Shown: positions 10,955-19,236, counted from the stretch's first letter. The stretch: DNA of 64,000 nt from UBA724 sp964229545 (GCA_964229545.1 CAXRDP010000037.1:9356-73355), one strand, 5' to 3'. Program-made: numbers and translations. The notes: generated by a model not told the origin, from the letters alone.

Positions 10955-12042
10955 TCCCTTTTTAAGCCATCGAATAAATCCTGCCATTGGCGCATGACAG
11001 CTTTGATTTCAAATCTCCTTATATTCTTATAAGCTTTTTGCCCCATCTGATTAAGCAATACATCATCAGTCATTAAGTCTATTATCCTTTGAATATAGGT
11101 TTCTTCATCATTTTCCTCAACAAGAAAACCATCTTCGTTGTCTGAAATAATCTCTCTAGGTCCTAGCGGACAATCAAAGGAAACTACGGGCAATCCACTT
11201 GCCATTGCCTCGACTAAAACCAAAGAAAAACTTTCATAGAAAGAAGTGTGAATCAAAAAAGCATAGTCCTGGTACAAGTTTTCAATGTTAGAAGAACTCC
11301 CCTTCAAATTCACAATGTTATTTAAGTTATGCCATTCAATTTGTTTAAGCAATTGATTTTTACAACTCCCCTCTCCATAAACATCAAGTTTCCAATCAGG
11401 ATGTGTTTGATGGATTTTTTTCCATATTCTAAGCATACGATCATAACCTTTAGTAGGGATAAGCCTTCCAACAGCTATTACTTTTTTTGAATTGGAAACC
11501 CTTCTTGTTTTAGGATGCAACCATATAGGGTTCGGGATGACAACTGCATATTTAGACCCGAACAAATCAGCCGCCGATTTTGACAATACCACATGTCTGT
11601 TTACACGTTTTAATGAATGTTTAATTAAACATTTTTTTAGACGGTCAAGAAAAGGAGAGAAAAAAAATTTATTTGAAGAAAGTGAGACCAAATCAATAGC
11701 ATGACTCTCAAAAACAACAGGTGCTTTCAAATCAATATAACTCAATAGGTGCCCTTTAATTCCATTATCACATATGACCACACAATCTGGTTTTGCTCTG
11801 GTAATTTCCTTTTTAAGTCTCATGAAATAAGAAACAAAACCAAAAAAATACCGACCAGAAACTGGAATGTGTTTAAGTGAAACCGAAGGAAGAAATTTGT
11901 AAAACGGGGTACTTGCTTTCGAGGTTGATATGATTTCAATTTGATAATTGAATTGATTAATCATATATGTAGACTTTACAGACAGAATACGCGCCACTCC
12001 ACCCTGTCCATAAACATCATTTGTAACATAAACTATCTTCAT
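10936..12042 (-). CDS. Glycosyltransferase family 4 (GT-B fold)
   Basis: A 368-residue protein. The N-terminal half begins MKIVYVTNDVYGQGGVARIL, the glycine-rich acceptor-side loop. The C-terminal half has VIAVGRLIPTKGYDRML and the EAMASGLPVVSFDCPLGPREII region with the E-x7-E donor-binding motif. This is typical of retaining GT4 enzymes that build LPS O-chains or capsules. It is the last gene of a minus-strand run (flippase, phosphoethanolamine transferase, this gene) and overlaps the convergent GT2 gene. AT-rich composition, lysine- and asparagine-rich protein. Confidence 0.88.
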   Translation of the reverse strand: MKIVYVTNDVYGQGGVARILSVKSTYMINQFNYQIEIISTSKASTPFYKFLPSVSLKHIPVSGRYFFGFVSYFMRLKKEITRAKPDCVVICDNGIKGHLLSYIDLKAPVVFESHAIDLVSLSSNKFFFSPFLDRLKKCLIKHSLKRVNRHVVLSKSAADLFGSKYAVVIPNPIWLHPKTRRVSNSKKVIAVGRLIPTKGYDRMLRIWKKIHQTHPDWKLDVYGEGSCKNQLLKQIEWHNLNNIVNLKGSSSNIENLYQDYAFLIHTSFYESFSLVLVEAMASGLPVVSFDCPLGPREIISDNEDGFLVEENDEETYIQRIIDLMTDDVLLNQMGQKAYKNIRRFEIKAVMRQWQDLFDGLKRDYDLVK

Positions 12043-12097
12043 AAAATTATGATTACTTCAATACGATTTATAAAATATTTTATCTGCTAAAATGCAA

Positions 12098-13660
12098 TTA
12101 ATCAATGGCAATACTATCCCAAACCACTCTTGGTCTTTCTATGAATGATTTATGAACCAAACTTCTAGTGGTATCAATTTCTTCAGCATAAACCTTGTAT
12201 AAGTCAGCGAGAGAATGAGACAGATCATTAAGGATAAATTTCCTATTTAAATATGACTCTGGAAATATCTGTTTTGATTTTGTCCATAACAGAAAAGGTA
12301 TTTCTATCATATTCGAAGTAAAAACCCCATTGGCAGGATGACCTACAAAATCAATCTCATCGTAGACTTCTTCTCCATGATCAGAAAAATACAATACAGA
12401 CCTGAGATTGGGTGACAAGCGTGCTTTTTCAATAATAGACCACACAATATGGTCATTATACAAAACAGCGTTGTCATAATGATTGATAGTATTCTGTTTA
12501 TCATTGTCAGTTTCTGTCGGGAAGTAGCCAAATGATTTTGGATATCGATATTCGTATTTGGCATGATTTCCCATCAAGTGAACAAAAATAATTTTAGGAG
12601 CATCAGAATTTTTCAAAATCTCATCCAACTCTGTTAACAAAACCTCATCATGTGGAGTAGGAGTATAATAATTTTCAGAATTTAAAAACATTTTTATGTT
12701 GGCAGAAAGGGCAATTTTTGTGACCAATGTTTCATCAATCCCAAGAGGCGGCTGGTTGGACAACCAGTAGGTTTTGAAACCTGCCTGATTGAACAGTTGG
12801 ATGATATTACCCACATACTTATCATTCTTTTTTACCATCAAGGCCTTGACTAAAGATCCTATTGTATAGGTGTGACCACTAACTACGTCTTTAAAAAGAT
12901 GTATTTCATCTCTGATTTCCTCCAATCTTGGTGTGGTGTTTCTTTTATATCCATACAAACCAAAGTGTAACCTACTTGTAGATTCCCCAATAACAACAAT
13001 ATGAGTGCTGGCTGATTCTGACAAATCTACCACCCCAGAAAAAGGCGTTTCATTTGCATTGATGTCTTCAAGTAGTTTTTGCTCGCTTGCGTACTCCAAA
13101 AAGCTGTTTGTGAAGACATATGGGAAATTATAGTTATATATCTTGGGTTTACTCAACAGAAAGACCCCAAACACAATAATAAATATTAGTAGTAGGTAAC
13201 TAATGTCGCGGTGTTGTTTGTTTCTAGGAGCCAGAAGTACCCAAGAAAACACAAAAGAAACCACAGCACCCAAAGCATATAAAAAGTGGTAGGTTTTAAG
13301 GTTAAAATTCAAAAACTCACTTGCTTCGCTAATATTGGTGTCCAAGGCAATGAAAATTGCTGAGGAACTTAACTCTGCATTAAAAATTAAAAAATACAAA
13401 CCCTCTACAATGGTAAATAACAACAAGAGATAATATATAAACCAAAAACAAAAGAGGGCCAAACGATGTCGAGAAAGTTCAAAAAGTGCAAAAAGAGAGC
13501 AAGAAAAAGCGATGTTTTCAATTAAGTTAATGAACCTTGTTGGGTGATATTCAGCAAATACCCATTCGCATAAAAAAACCCCCACATAGGCCACATATAT
13601 AAACGTAAAGCGTTTGGATGTATGCCAAATTTTTTTAAACTGTGTGAAAATTTTACTCAT
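12098..13660 (-). CDS. Phosphoethanolamine transferase, CptA/EptA-like
   Basis: A 520-residue inner-membrane protein of the alkaline-phosphatase/sulfatase fold. The N-terminal part has about five membrane helices (to about residue 175). The catalytic domain starts with HIVVIGESTSRLHFGLYGY, where Ser/Thr of the GEST motif is the expected nucleophile, followed by HLMGNH and YFSDHGEEVYD plus FVGHPANG, the metal-binding residues. The family moves phosphoethanolamine from phosphatidylethanolamine to lipid A or LPS core. I place the start at the ATG at 13660 (MSKIFTQFKKIW); it overlaps the end of the flippase gene by 8 bp, so translation is probably coupled. The longer frame upstream runs inside the flippase gene. 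Confidence 0.85.
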   Translation of the reverse strand: MSKIFTQFKKIWHTSKRFTFIYVAYVGVFLCEWVFAEYHPTRFINLIENIAFSCSLFALFELSRHRLALFCFWFIYYLLLLFTIVEGLYFLIFNAELSSSAIFIALDTNISEASEFLNFNLKTYHFLYALGAVVSFVFSWVLLAPRNKQHRDISYLLLIFIIVFGVFLLSKPKIYNYNFPYVFTNSFLEYASEQKLLEDINANETPFSGVVDLSESASTHIVVIGESTSRLHFGLYGYKRNTTPRLEEIRDEIHLFKDVVSGHTYTIGSLVKALMVKKNDKYVGNIIQLFNQAGFKTYWLSNQPPLGIDETLVTKIALSANIKMFLNSENYYTPTPHDEVLLTELDEILKNSDAPKIIFVHLMGNHAKYEYRYPKSFGYFPTETDNDKQNTINHYDNAVLYNDHIVWSIIEKARLSPNLRSVLYFSDHGEEVYDEIDFVGHPANGVFTSNMIEIPFLLWTKSKQIFPESYLNRKFILNDLSHSLADLYKVYAEEIDTTRSLVHKSFIERPRVVWDSIAID

Positions 13661-14894
13661 GTATTGACGAAAATAAAACCTTTCGCAACAAAAATAGGGT
13701 TGCAAAAAAATATAAAACGTAGGAAATAAAATGTGCCTGAACGGCTCCAATCAAACCAAATTCAGCTAAAAAGCTGTAAGAGAGTACGAGCAAAGAAACA
13801 GATAAAATCAAGTCTATCAAAACATAAGATAAAATCATACGACGCGCATGAAAAAATGCCACCAAAACAAGAGTGGCAGCCCTGAAAAAATCACCCATAA
13901 ACTGCCAACCCATCAAATCTCGTACAGGATTAAAATCGTCAGAAAGCATTAGCCATATGGCAGTGTCCCTAAGCAAATAGAGCCCAATAAGAAAAATCAA
14001 AAACAATGGCATTAGTTTTTTAAAATAAGCCACTACTTGTTGTCTGAAATACAACAAATCCGTATTAGCGCTTATGTTAGGCAGCACATACATTAAAACC
14101 AGTGACTGCAATACCATAAAATAAAAAAAAGAGAACTGGTTTACAGCTTCCCAATACCCCGCATGATCAGCACCAAGCGTAAAGGTAATTCGGTTTCGTA
14201 TCATAATGTACACAACCGGAATGGTGATACTTGAAAAAAGACTCATCCAAGTATATAATCCTAAATTCTTAGCTACATCGTATGACCATAAAAAACGAAA
14301 AAGTTTTAGGGATTTCGAAAGTTTCCATGTTGTAATCCCAAAATACAGTATTGGAACAGTGACCACAGCAACCAAAGCACCAGTCAGACTGAAATGATAC
14401 ACCAAATAGGTGGTAAGCGACAAGTTGAGTAAATTCATAGTAATTTCGACTCCAACGACCCGCTGGTAGTTCCCGAGCCCTTGTAGCAGGGAAAAATACA
14501 TCAGATGAAAACCGTGCATAGGCAATACCACTGCAGCAATTTTAAACACATAGGTGTAGTCGTTTCCTCCAAAAATCAGAACAGACAATGAATCTGAAAA
14601 TAAAAACAACAATCCACCACCCAACAAAGCAAATACCCCAAAAATCACGTGTAAGGTACCAACCAAAGAGGCCATTTTTTCAGAGTGATCTTTCCATTCG
14701 GAAGAAAACCGAATGATACCTCGCTGCATACCCAAAGTTCCGTAAGAAGCCAGAAGTTGGGTAAAGTTTTTAAGGTTACCCAAGAGACCCAAACCAGATG
14801 GTCCTAAGAAGAAAGCAAACAGTTTTGTCAGTGTAAAACCTACGACAAATTTAATTGCAAAAGACAATGCAGAGAAAGAAAGAACACGATACAA
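13653..14894 (-). CDS. Wzx-like polysaccharide flippase / O-antigen translocase
   Basis: A 413-residue polytopic protein with about 12 hydrophobic segments. The N-terminus ALSFAIKFVVGFTLTKLFAFFLGPSGLGLLGNL resembles WzxE/RfbX-type members of the MOP flippase superfamily, which move lipid-linked glycan units across the inner membrane. No ATG lies between the upstream in-frame stop and the conserved N-terminus, so the start is probably TTG at 14892-14894. It heads the minus-strand surface-glycan run and overlaps the next gene by 8 bp. Substrate unknown. AT-rich compared with typA next to it. Confidence 0.82.
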   Translation of the reverse strand: MYRVLSFSALSFAIKFVVGFTLTKLFAFFLGPSGLGLLGNLKNFTQLLASYGTLGMQRGIIRFSSEWKDHSEKMASLVGTLHVIFGVFALLGGGLLFLFSDSLSVLIFGGNDYTYVFKIAAVVLPMHGFHLMYFSLLQGLGNYQRVVGVEITMNLLNLSLTTYLVYHFSLTGALVAVVTVPILYFGITTWKLSKSLKLFRFLWSYDVAKNLGLYTWMSLFSSITIPVVYIMIRNRITFTLGADHAGYWEAVNQFSFFYFMVLQSLVLMYVLPNISANTDLLYFRQQVVAYFKKLMPLFLIFLIGLYLLRDTAIWLMLSDDFNPVRDLMGWQFMGDFFRAATLVLVAFFHARRMILSYVLIDLILSVSLLVLSYSFLAEFGLIGAVQAHFISYVLYFFATLFLLRKVLFSSIHE

Positions 14895-14945
14895 ATTGTC
14901 GTTAGTTTTTGTTTTCTAAAATAAGAAAACTACAGGCTTTGCGAA

Positions 14946-16745
14946 TTATTGTTTAGAATTTCTTTTCCGCTCGTGTTCTTGCAATAAAATCTTTCGCAGT
15001 CGGAGTGCTTTGGGAGTCACCTCCACATACTCGTCTTTTTGGATGTATTCCAGTGCTTCCTCAAGAGTAAACTGAATGGGAGGTGCCAGTTTGACCTTAT
15101 CATCTGAGCCGGCTGCTCGCACATTGGACAGCTTTTTGGTTTTGGTCACATTGACCACCATATCATCCCCACGTGAATTTTCTCCAATCACCTGGCCGGT
15201 ATAGATTTCATCTCCCGGATGAATAAAAAACTTCCCTCTTTCTTGAAGTTTGTCCAAAGAATAAGGAATGGCCGTGCCGTTTTCCATAGAAATGAGCGAG
15301 CCATTATTTCGTTCGGGAATATCCCCTTTGAGGGGTTCAAACGACACAAAGCGGTGGTTCATAATCGCCTCTCCGGCAGTGGCTGTTAGCAGTTGGTTTC
15401 TCAGTCCGATGATACCTCTCGAAGGAATCATAAACGAACAAATCATACGGCTGCCCCGAGGCTCCATGGCTGTCATCTCTCCTTTGCGCATACTCACCAT
15501 TTCAACCGCTTTGCCTGACACTTCCTCCGGAAGATCTATGGTGAGTTCCTCAACAGGCTCACACTTGACCCCGTCTATCTCTTTGACAATCACTTGGGGT
15601 TGCCCGATTTGCAATTCGTAGCCCTCTCTTCGCATAGTCTCTATAAGTACAGAGAGGTGCAACACCCCACGGCCATACACAATAAACTTATCCGCCGCAT
15701 CTGTGGTCTCCAAACGCATGGCCAAGTTGCGTTCCAATTCTTTTTCTAAGCGCTCTTTGATGTGGCGTGAGGTTACGTATTTGCCGTCTTTGCCGAAGAA
15801 AGGAGAATCGTTGATCGTAAACAACATACTCATCGTAGGCTCGTCAATGGCAATAGAGGGCAAGGCCTCGGGCTGTTCCAAATCAGCCAAACTGTCTCCG
15901 ATTTCAAAACCTTCCAGACCTGTAACCGCACACAGATCGCCTGCGTGGACTTTATCTACCTTTTTTCGACCCAATCCATCAAAAACAAACAATTCTTTGG
16001 TGCGTACTTTTACTACAGACCCATCGCGTTTGCAAAGACTGATCGGCGTGTTAGCCTCTAAAACCCCTCGCTGTAACCTACCGATGGCAATACGGCCCGT
16101 GTAGGATGAAAAATCCAGAGATGTTATGAGCATCTGCAAGCTACCCGCCTCTATCATAGGAGAGGGAATATGTGTGACTACAGCATCGAGTAGCGGTTCT
16201 ATGGTGTCTGTGGGATTTTTCCAATCGAGCCCCATCCAGTTGTTCTTGGCAGAGCCGTAAAGCACCGGAAAATCCAATTGCCATTCTTCGGCACCCAACT
16301 CAAACATCAAATCAAAAACCGCCTCATGTACCTCATCGGGGGTACAATTTTCTTTATCGACTTTGTTGATGACGACGATAGGCTTGAGTCCCAAATTCAA
16401 TGCCTTCTGCAGTACAAACCGCGTTTGTGGCATGGGCCCTTCAAAAGCATCCACCAACAAAAGCACTCCGTCAGCCATGTTGAGCACGCGCTCTACTTCA
16501 CCTCCAAAATCGGCGTGACCCGGTGTGTCGATGATGTTTATTTTGGTGGATTTGTATTGAACAGACACATTTTTTGACAAAATAGTGATGCCTCGTTCAC
16601 GCTCCAGATCATTGTTGTCTAAAATCAACTCTCCCGTTTCTTGATTGTCGCGAAACAATTGACAGTGGTGCAATATCTTATCGACCAAGGTGGTTTTGCC
16701 GTGATCAACGTGGGCAATGATGGCGATGTTTTTTAAGTTTTCCAT
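14946..16745 (-). CDS. typA: Translational GTPase TypA/BipA
   Basis: A 599-residue ribosome-associated GTPase related to EF-G. G1 is AHVDHGKTT (about residues 11-19), G3 is DTPGHADFGGEVER, G4 is NKVDKEN, and the C-terminal half has the domain V and TypA-specific region ending ALRLRKILLQEHERKR. It helps ribosome assembly at low temperature and stress adaptation. The start is placed at ATG 16745 (MENLKNIAIIAHVD); the reading frame could extend 12 nt to a TTG, but the ATG matches the family start. An exact TACATTTG promoter box lies 17 nt upstream. Confidence 0.95.
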   Translation of the reverse strand: MENLKNIAIIAHVDHGKTTLVDKILHHCQLFRDNQETGELILDNNDLERERGITILSKNVSVQYKSTKINIIDTPGHADFGGEVERVLNMADGVLLLVDAFEGPMPQTRFVLQKALNLGLKPIVVINKVDKENCTPDEVHEAVFDLMFELGAEEWQLDFPVLYGSAKNNWMGLDWKNPTDTIEPLLDAVVTHIPSPMIEAGSLQMLITSLDFSSYTGRIAIGRLQRGVLEANTPISLCKRDGSVVKVRTKELFVFDGLGRKKVDKVHAGDLCAVTGLEGFEIGDSLADLEQPEALPSIAIDEPTMSMLFTINDSPFFGKDGKYVTSRHIKERLEKELERNLAMRLETTDAADKFIVYGRGVLHLSVLIETMRREGYELQIGQPQVIVKEIDGVKCEPVEELTIDLPEEVSGKAVEMVSMRKGEMTAMEPRGSRMICSFMIPSRGIIGLRNQLLTATAGEAIMNHRFVSFEPLKGDIPERNNGSLISMENGTAIPYSLDKLQERGKFFIHPGDEIYTGQVIGENSRGDDMVVNVTKTKKLSNVRAAGSDDKVKLAPPIQFTLEEALEYIQKDEYVEVTPKALRLRKILLQEHERKRNSKQ

Positions 16746-16762
16746 AGCGGTGTTCAAGGCTG

Positions 16763-16770
16763 CAAATGTA
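16763..16770 (-). promoter_or_regulatory. Probable -7 promoter element of typA
   Basis: The minus strand reads TACATTTG, matching TAnnTTTG, 17 nt before the typA ATG. Confidence 0.5.
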
Positions 16771-16812
16771 CCCTTATTTTAAAATCTTTATGGGCTCAAC
16801 AACTATAAATCG

Positions 16813-16820
16813 TATTTTTA
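16813..16820 (+). promoter_or_regulatory. Possible -7 element of kdsA, 4 nt before the start codon
   Basis: TATTTTTA, one base off TAnnTTTG, followed by CGCT and the kdsA ATG. If used with normal geometry the transcript would start at or next to the A of ATG. The same TATTTTTA-N4-ATG arrangement recurs at 23594 and 31934. Confidence 0.4.
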
Positions 16821-16824
16821 CGCT

Positions 16825-17637
16825 ATGCGTAACGTCTTGGATTTTTCCAACATCCGATCTGATCGTTTTTTTCTACTGGCTGGCCCTTGTGCCATCGAAG
16901 GAGAAGAAATGGCCTTACGCATCGCCGAACAACTTGTGACAATTAGTAACAAACTTGAAATCCCTTTGGTTTTTAAGGGGAGTTTTAAAAAAGCGAATCG
17001 CAGCCGTGTGGATAGTTTTACGGGAATAGGAGATGAAAAAGCACTTAAGATTTTGGGGAAAGTAAGCCAAACCTTTGATTTGCCCACCATTACAGACATT
17101 CACCAAACCGAAGATGCTACCAAAGCAGCCGAATATGTAGACGTATTGCAAATTCCCGCCTTTTTGGTGCGTCAAACCGATTTGGTGGTTGCCGCAGCAC
17201 AGACCGGCAAGGTGGTCAACCTAAAAAAGGGGCAGTTTATGAGTCCCGAAAGCATGCAACATGCGGTTCGAAAAGTACACGATGCCGGCAACCCACACGC
17301 TTGGGTTACCGACCGAGGAACCATGTTTGGCTATCAGGACTTGGTGGTGGACTTTAGAGGTATTCCTGTCATGAAGCAGTTTGGTCCCACGGTATTGGAC
17401 GTGACGCATTCGCTTCAACAGCCCAACCCATCTAGTGGGGTTACTGGAGGTCGTCCGGAACTGATAGAAACCATTGCCCGTGCTGGCATCGCAGCTGGGG
17501 TAAATGGACTGTTTATGGAAACCCATTTTGACCCTAAAAACGCCAAAAGTGACGGCGCCAATATGCTACCACTTGAATTGGCAGAAAAATTACTCACCCG
17601 TTTGGTTCGCCTAAAGGAAGCCGTAGCTTCATTGTAG
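16825..17637 (+). CDS. kdsA: 3-deoxy-8-phosphooctulonate synthase
   Basis: A 270-residue class I aldolase-type enzyme that condenses phosphoenolpyruvate with arabinose 5-phosphate to Kdo-8-phosphate, the first committed step to the LPS inner-core sugar Kdo. Motifs are AGPCAIEG (residues 19-26, PEP site), KGSFKKANRSR, TDIHQ and VFMETHFDP-like GLFMETHFDPKNAKSDG near the C-terminus. Full length. It stands alone between typA (divergent) and ssrA. No cysteine/asparagine switch analysis was attempted for metal dependence. Confidence 0.95.
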   Translation: MRNVLDFSNIRSDRFFLLAGPCAIEGEEMALRIAEQLVTISNKLEIPLVFKGSFKKANRSRVDSFTGIGDEKALKILGKVSQTFDLPTITDIHQTEDATKAAEYVDVLQIPAFLVRQTDLVVAAAQTGKVVNLKKGQFMSPESMQHAVRKVHDAGNPHAWVTDRGTMFGYQDLVVDFRGIPVMKQFGPTVLDVTHSLQQPNPSSGVTGGRPELIETIARAGIAAGVNGLFMETHFDPKNAKSDGANMLPLELAEKLLTRLVRLKEAVASL

Positions 17638-17662
17638 ATCACAGTTTCACATTAAAAATACC

Positions 17663-17670
17663 TAACTTTG
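17663..17670 (+). promoter_or_regulatory. Probable -7 promoter element of ssrA
   Basis: TAACTTTG, an exact TAnnTTTG match, 36 nt before the mature 5' end of the tmRNA. It predicts a precursor with a short 5' leader removed by RNase P. Confidence 0.55.
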
Positions 17671-17706
17671 CATCCCATTTTGGGACATAGTTCATTGAAA
17701 CACATC

Positions 17707-18104
17707 GGGGTCGACTGGTTTTGACAGCAAGCCTGATGAAACGGTAAGCAAGTCGAGCGCTGGACTACAGCTCGTAAATCTCATAGTACCACCATTTTAA
17801 ATGGCGAGAATAACTACGCTCTTGCAGCCTAATCGACTGAATTATAGTAAGTCTAGGCCTTAGTCCCGCTAGGCGGGAAGGCGAGATGTCTTGGTGCGGC
17901 CCTTGTTGACGGCAACACATTTCAAGGCACCATCAAAGTCAACATAGAAATCTGGATGCTTCGGCTGGGTTTTAAAAACAAAGAAGATAAGGTATAGATA
18001 GGCGGTTTTCGGTCAGTCTATATTCGAAAACCAAACGAGAACTACACTTGTAGAAAGCCGTTGCCTCACTTGTTTGGACGAGGGTTCGAATCCCTCCGAC
18101 TCCA
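17707..18104 (+). ncRNA. ssrA: Transfer-messenger RNA (tmRNA)
   Basis: About 398 nt. The 5' end GGGGTCG pairs with CGACTCC at the 3' end (one G-U) to form the acceptor stem, and the T-arm AGGGTTCGAATCCCT precedes it. The 3' end is A followed by CGA, so CCA is not encoded and must be added, fitting the cca gene at 48077. The internal tag reading frame ends ...AAYALAA-like as GENNYALAA followed by TAA. tmRNA with SmpB rescues stalled ribosomes and tags the unfinished protein for degradation. Partial copies of its 3' end follow downstream (18250-18266 and 18401-18415). Confidence 0.95.
17803..17832 (+). other. tmRNA proteolysis-tag reading frame
   Basis: Codons GGC to GCC followed by TAA encode GENNYALAA. 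The last four residues, ALAA, are the conserved degron ending. The exact resume codon (GGC or one codon earlier) is inferred. Confidence 0.85.
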
Positions 18105-18105
18105 C
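18089..18105 (+). repeat. att-like repeat, copy 1 (inside ssrA 3' end)
   Basis: AATCCCTCCGACTCCAC, the T-arm/acceptor-stem 3' end of ssrA. The same 17 bases recur at 18250-18266, and 15 of them at 18401-18415. The 3' ends of tmRNA genes are well-known integration sites for genomic islands. Confidence 0.8.
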
Positions 18106-18110
18106 GATCA

Positions 18111-18131
18111 AGCGTAACTTCGTTACGTTTT
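18111..18131 (+). terminator. Probable intrinsic terminator of ssrA
   Basis: CGTAAC (18113-18118), loop TTC, GTTACG (18122-18127), then TTTT. It begins 7 nt after the tmRNA acceptor stem. Confidence 0.6.
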
Positions 18132-18141
18132 CAATACATAA

Positions 18142-18173
18142 AAAGCGCAACAAGTTTTACTTGATTGCGCTTT
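18142..18173 (+). terminator. Second hairpin after ssrA, possible terminator
   Basis: AAAGCGCAA (18142-18150) pairs with TTGCGCTTT (18165-18173), and CAAG/CTTG continues the stem around a TTTTA loop with one bulged A. Only a weak T-run follows. It lies between the ssrA 3' end and the second copy of the att-like repeat. Confidence 0.5.
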
Positions 18174-18249
18174 GTTGCTTAAAACGTCTGGACTGCAAGG
18201 ACAGGAAGTTACATTTGCAGGACGGGATTCATGGGAACAACCGAAGGAT

Positions 18250-18266
18250 AATCCCTCCGACTCCAC
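18250..18266 (+). repeat. att-like repeat, copy 2 (ssrA 3'-end fragment)
   Basis: All 17 bases are identical to copy 1. Copy 2 continues as CCACCA, so unlike the real gene it would encode CCA. Its upstream 16 nt do not resemble the tmRNA T-arm but do resemble those of copy 3 (both carry GGAACA.CCGAAGG). A 7-nt inverted repeat, CAGGACG at 18218-18224 and CGTCCTG at 18271-18277, encloses it. Confidence 0.8.
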
Positions 18267-18297
18267 CAAACGTCCTGATAATAGAGGGCAAAATAAC

Positions 18298-18334
18298 AAA
18301 ATCTGCCAAGCATGCTTGAGCAGATTTTTTTTTT
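18298..18334 (+). terminator. Strong intrinsic terminator behind att-like copy 2
   Basis: AAAATCTGC plus CAAG pair with CTTG plus GCAGATTTT around a CATG loop with one bulged A, followed by a run of ten T. No gene lies immediately upstream; the preceding element is the second ssrA 3'-end copy. Confidence 0.75.
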
Positions 18335-18400
18335 AGACCTATTTACCGTAGGTAAAAGTAGGGGGGCAAACAACATTTATCAGGAACATCCGAAGGTCAC

Positions 18401-18415
18401 TCCCTCCGACTCCAC
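18401..18415 (+). repeat. att-like repeat, copy 3 (ssrA 3'-end fragment)
   Basis: TCCCTCCGACTCCAC, identical to the ssrA 3' end over 15 nt. The 18 nt before it match the same stretch before copy 2 at 14 positions. It is followed within 15 nt by another terminator hairpin (18430-18453). Confidence 0.8.
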
Positions 18416-18429
18416 ATTTTACCCACAAA

Positions 18430-18453
18430 AAAACCCGCATTCCTGCGGGTTTT
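18430..18453. terminator. Bidirectional intrinsic terminator
   Basis: Perfect 10-bp stem AAAACCCGCA / TGCGGGTTTT with loop TTCC. The A and T flanks allow use on both strands: for anything read rightwards from ssrA, and leftwards for the minus-strand gene ending at 18474. Confidence 0.85.
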
Positions 18454-18473
18454 GTCTTTAAAAAATCTGTTGG

Positions 18474-19157
18474 CTAATACGCCCTTTCGATATTGAGCGT
18501 GTAGTTGCGAATCATATCCACTTCCCCTCTGTTTTTATAATAGGCTTGCCATTCTTTTGCATAGGTCTGCAGTTCTCTGCCTTTGAGCATCAGGTCGCTC
18601 CAGTTTTTATAACCTACAGCCACCCAGTGCGTAGCCCCGCTATAACCACCGATTTCGTAGGTGCCAAAGCCTACCGCACGGCCTTCCATCGTATCTGCCA
18701 TTTGGGCTACGATTTTGTCATGTGCCGCCTGAAAAGCGATGGGGTCTTCTGCAGAAAACTCATAGATCTGTACATAGGAAAACTCCTCAGCATCGACCGC
18801 ACCCGTCCAGCTCAATACGTTTCCTGAAGAGCTGTGTGTCCACTCATCTATGTGGTTGTTCAGCTTTTGAACAAAGGCTTGCCATTTGTCTCTGTTGACA
18901 TTTAGTGTGTCTAACCTTCCCCAGTTAGAGGGGTCTCCATAAAGCAATATCCGATGAGATGATTTTGGGTTACCGATATTGATCGATTCCACATGGATAC
19001 CTCCCGATTTGAATTCCGCTTCTCCCCAGAACTCGTCGGTCAATGCCAAAATCGCATCTTGCGTACCACGTTTGGCATCAAACTGGAACTCCATAAAGGC
19101 ATTTTGTGCAAATCCAACAGTGGACAGCAACATCATTAATAGACTCAGTTTTTTCAT
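18474..19157 (-). CDS. Secreted protein of unknown function
   Basis: A 227-residue protein with a signal peptide (MKKLSLLMMLLSTVGFAQ); the start is placed at ATG 19157, which begins this peptide, rather than 48 nt upstream. I do not recognise the family with confidence. The mature part appears to consist of two halves of about 100 residues, each mixing beta-like strands with a helix and ending in a Trp/Tyr-rich stretch (DKWQAFVQKLNNHIDEW; KEWQAYYKNRGEV), which could be two ferredoxin-like or monooxygenase-like alpha-beta barrels; this is inference. It lies directly beside the ssrA scars and 79 bp downstream of another secreted gene on the same strand, so the two may form an operon. Confidence 0.6.
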   Translation of the reverse strand: MKKLSLLMMLLSTVGFAQNAFMEFQFDAKRGTQDAILALTDEFWGEAEFKSGGIHVESINIGNPKSSHRILLYGDPSNWGRLDTLNVNRDKWQAFVQKLNNHIDEWTHSSSGNVLSWTGAVDAEEFSYVQIYEFSAEDPIAFQAAHDKIVAQMADTMEGRAVGFGTYEIGGYSGATHWVAVGYKNWSDLMLKGRELQTYAKEWQAYYKNRGEVDMIRNYTLNIERAY

Positions 19158-19236
19158 TGTGTTTGTTTTTTGATTATAAATAATTGAAAGTATACTGACC
19201 CACATCGCAGGCCAGTATTTTTTTTTTGGAATAAAT

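Noticed and set aside
18223..18268. Second ssrA-like end as a possible extra tRNA or tmRNA gene
   Set aside because: Only the final 17 nt match; the T-arm does not fold (GGATAATCC in place of GGGTTCGAATCCC) and there is no 5' acceptor strand, D-arm or anticodon arm.
18074..18319. 81-codon open frame overlapping the end of ssrA
   Set aside because: It begins inside the tmRNA T-arm region and runs through the repeat copies and hairpins; no start context, no family resemblance. It is chance openness across a non-coding scar.
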